Source: Streptosporangiaceae bacterium (GTDB lineage Bacteria > Actinomycetota > Actinomycetes > Streptosporangiales > Streptosporangiaceae). From it: DNA of 5,166 bases. Below are positions 5,066 through 5,166 of this stretch, in pieces. Where the stretch lies: the NCBI GenBank assembly GCA_030040815.1, contig JASHSZ010000040.1, positions 1 to 5,166 of the forward strand, read 5' to 3'. The position numbers and the translations under genes were made by a program. Position 1 is the first letter of the stretch; every line of letters starts with the position of its first letter. The notes beneath the pieces were generated by a model. The model did no database searches, had not been told where the DNA came from, and was given only the letters and a program-made list of their open reading frames with translations.

Positions 5066-5166
5066 TCACTGCGCGTCGGCCGCGTACTCTAGCGCGTTGT
5101 CGAGATCCCCCTCAAAGAACGGGCGGACCTCGATTGGCAACAGTTCCGCGGCCGTTGCGAGCTTGC
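5066..5166 (-). CDS. Unidentified protein, C-terminal end only (5' part beyond the right edge)
   Basis: On the minus strand a frame enters from the right edge and stops at TGA 5068-5066, giving about 32 residues. The visible chain includes ELLPIEVRPFFEGDLDNAL and ends AADAQ. It is rich in Leu, Ala, Glu and Asp, with an even composition and mostly G/C third positions (about 25 of 32), unlike the Arg/Cys/Pro-rich shadow frames around it, so I take it as a real 3' end. I do not recognise the family. A GTG overlaps the stop (GTGA at 5069-5066) and opens a 116-residue frame to 4719, but that product is Cys/Pro-rich and unconvincing. A plus-strand frame also crosses this stretch. Confidence 0.4.
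   Translation of the reverse strand, partial: KLATAAELLPIEVRPFFEGDLDNALEYAADAQ

Noticed and set aside
4719..5069. 116-codon minus-strand frame starting at the GTG that overlaps the stop at 5066
   Set aside because: The GTGA overlap is attractive for translational coupling, but the product is Cys/Pro-rich, runs through the inverted-repeat cluster and palindrome, and has no recognisable domain.

Overview
The window is GC-rich throughout, with GC-rich third codon positions, GTG starts and compact genes. That fits a high-GC actinobacterium, but no species-level marker is present. The supportable content is an ordinary metabolic/housekeeping stretch. I found no phage, CRISPR, toxin-antitoxin, transposase, tRNA or rRNA signal, and nothing I can defend as a new biological system. 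The most unusual material is non-coding: a 13-bp tandem direct repeat upstream of the dehydrogenase gene (3013-3038) and a nested inverted-repeat cluster at 4804-4875.

Layout, left to right. Positions 1-357 (+) hold the C-terminal end of an M13 (neprilysin/Zmp1-type) zinc metallopeptidase whose HExxH part lies outside the window. It converges, with a 20-bp gap, on a minus-strand pair: a thiamine-diphosphate enzyme of the acetolactate synthase/benzoylformate decarboxylase superfamily (378-2009) and, transcribed just before it, a zinc-dependent MDR alcohol dehydrogenase (2027-2989). The 17-bp gap between them contains the ribosome binding site of the second gene, so they look like one operon. 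Positions 2990-3260 are intergenic and hold that operon's probable promoter/operator, an imperfect hairpin, and a double hairpin that probably ends the next gene. Next on the minus strand are hpt (3261-3818, hypoxanthine phosphoribosyltransferase) and a DinB-like DUF664 protein (3934-4458). About 600 bp without a convincing gene follows (4459-5065). At the right edge is a short minus-strand reading frame (5066-5166) that looks like the 3' end of another gene.

How the genes may work together. The dehydrogenase and the ThDP enzyme plausibly handle one substrate chain (alcohol/aldehyde redox coupled to 2-keto-acid decarboxylation or carboligation), but the substrate cannot be read from sequence. 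hpt is a purine-salvage enzyme outside the tilS-hpt-ftsH neighbourhood common in actinobacteria, so it may be a second copy. The DinB-like protein and the M13 peptidase show no evident link to the others.

Start sites were re-examined. The dehydrogenase most likely starts at the GTG at 2989 rather than 2998, and hpt at the GTG at 3818 rather than 3821, both from Shine-Dalgarno spacing.
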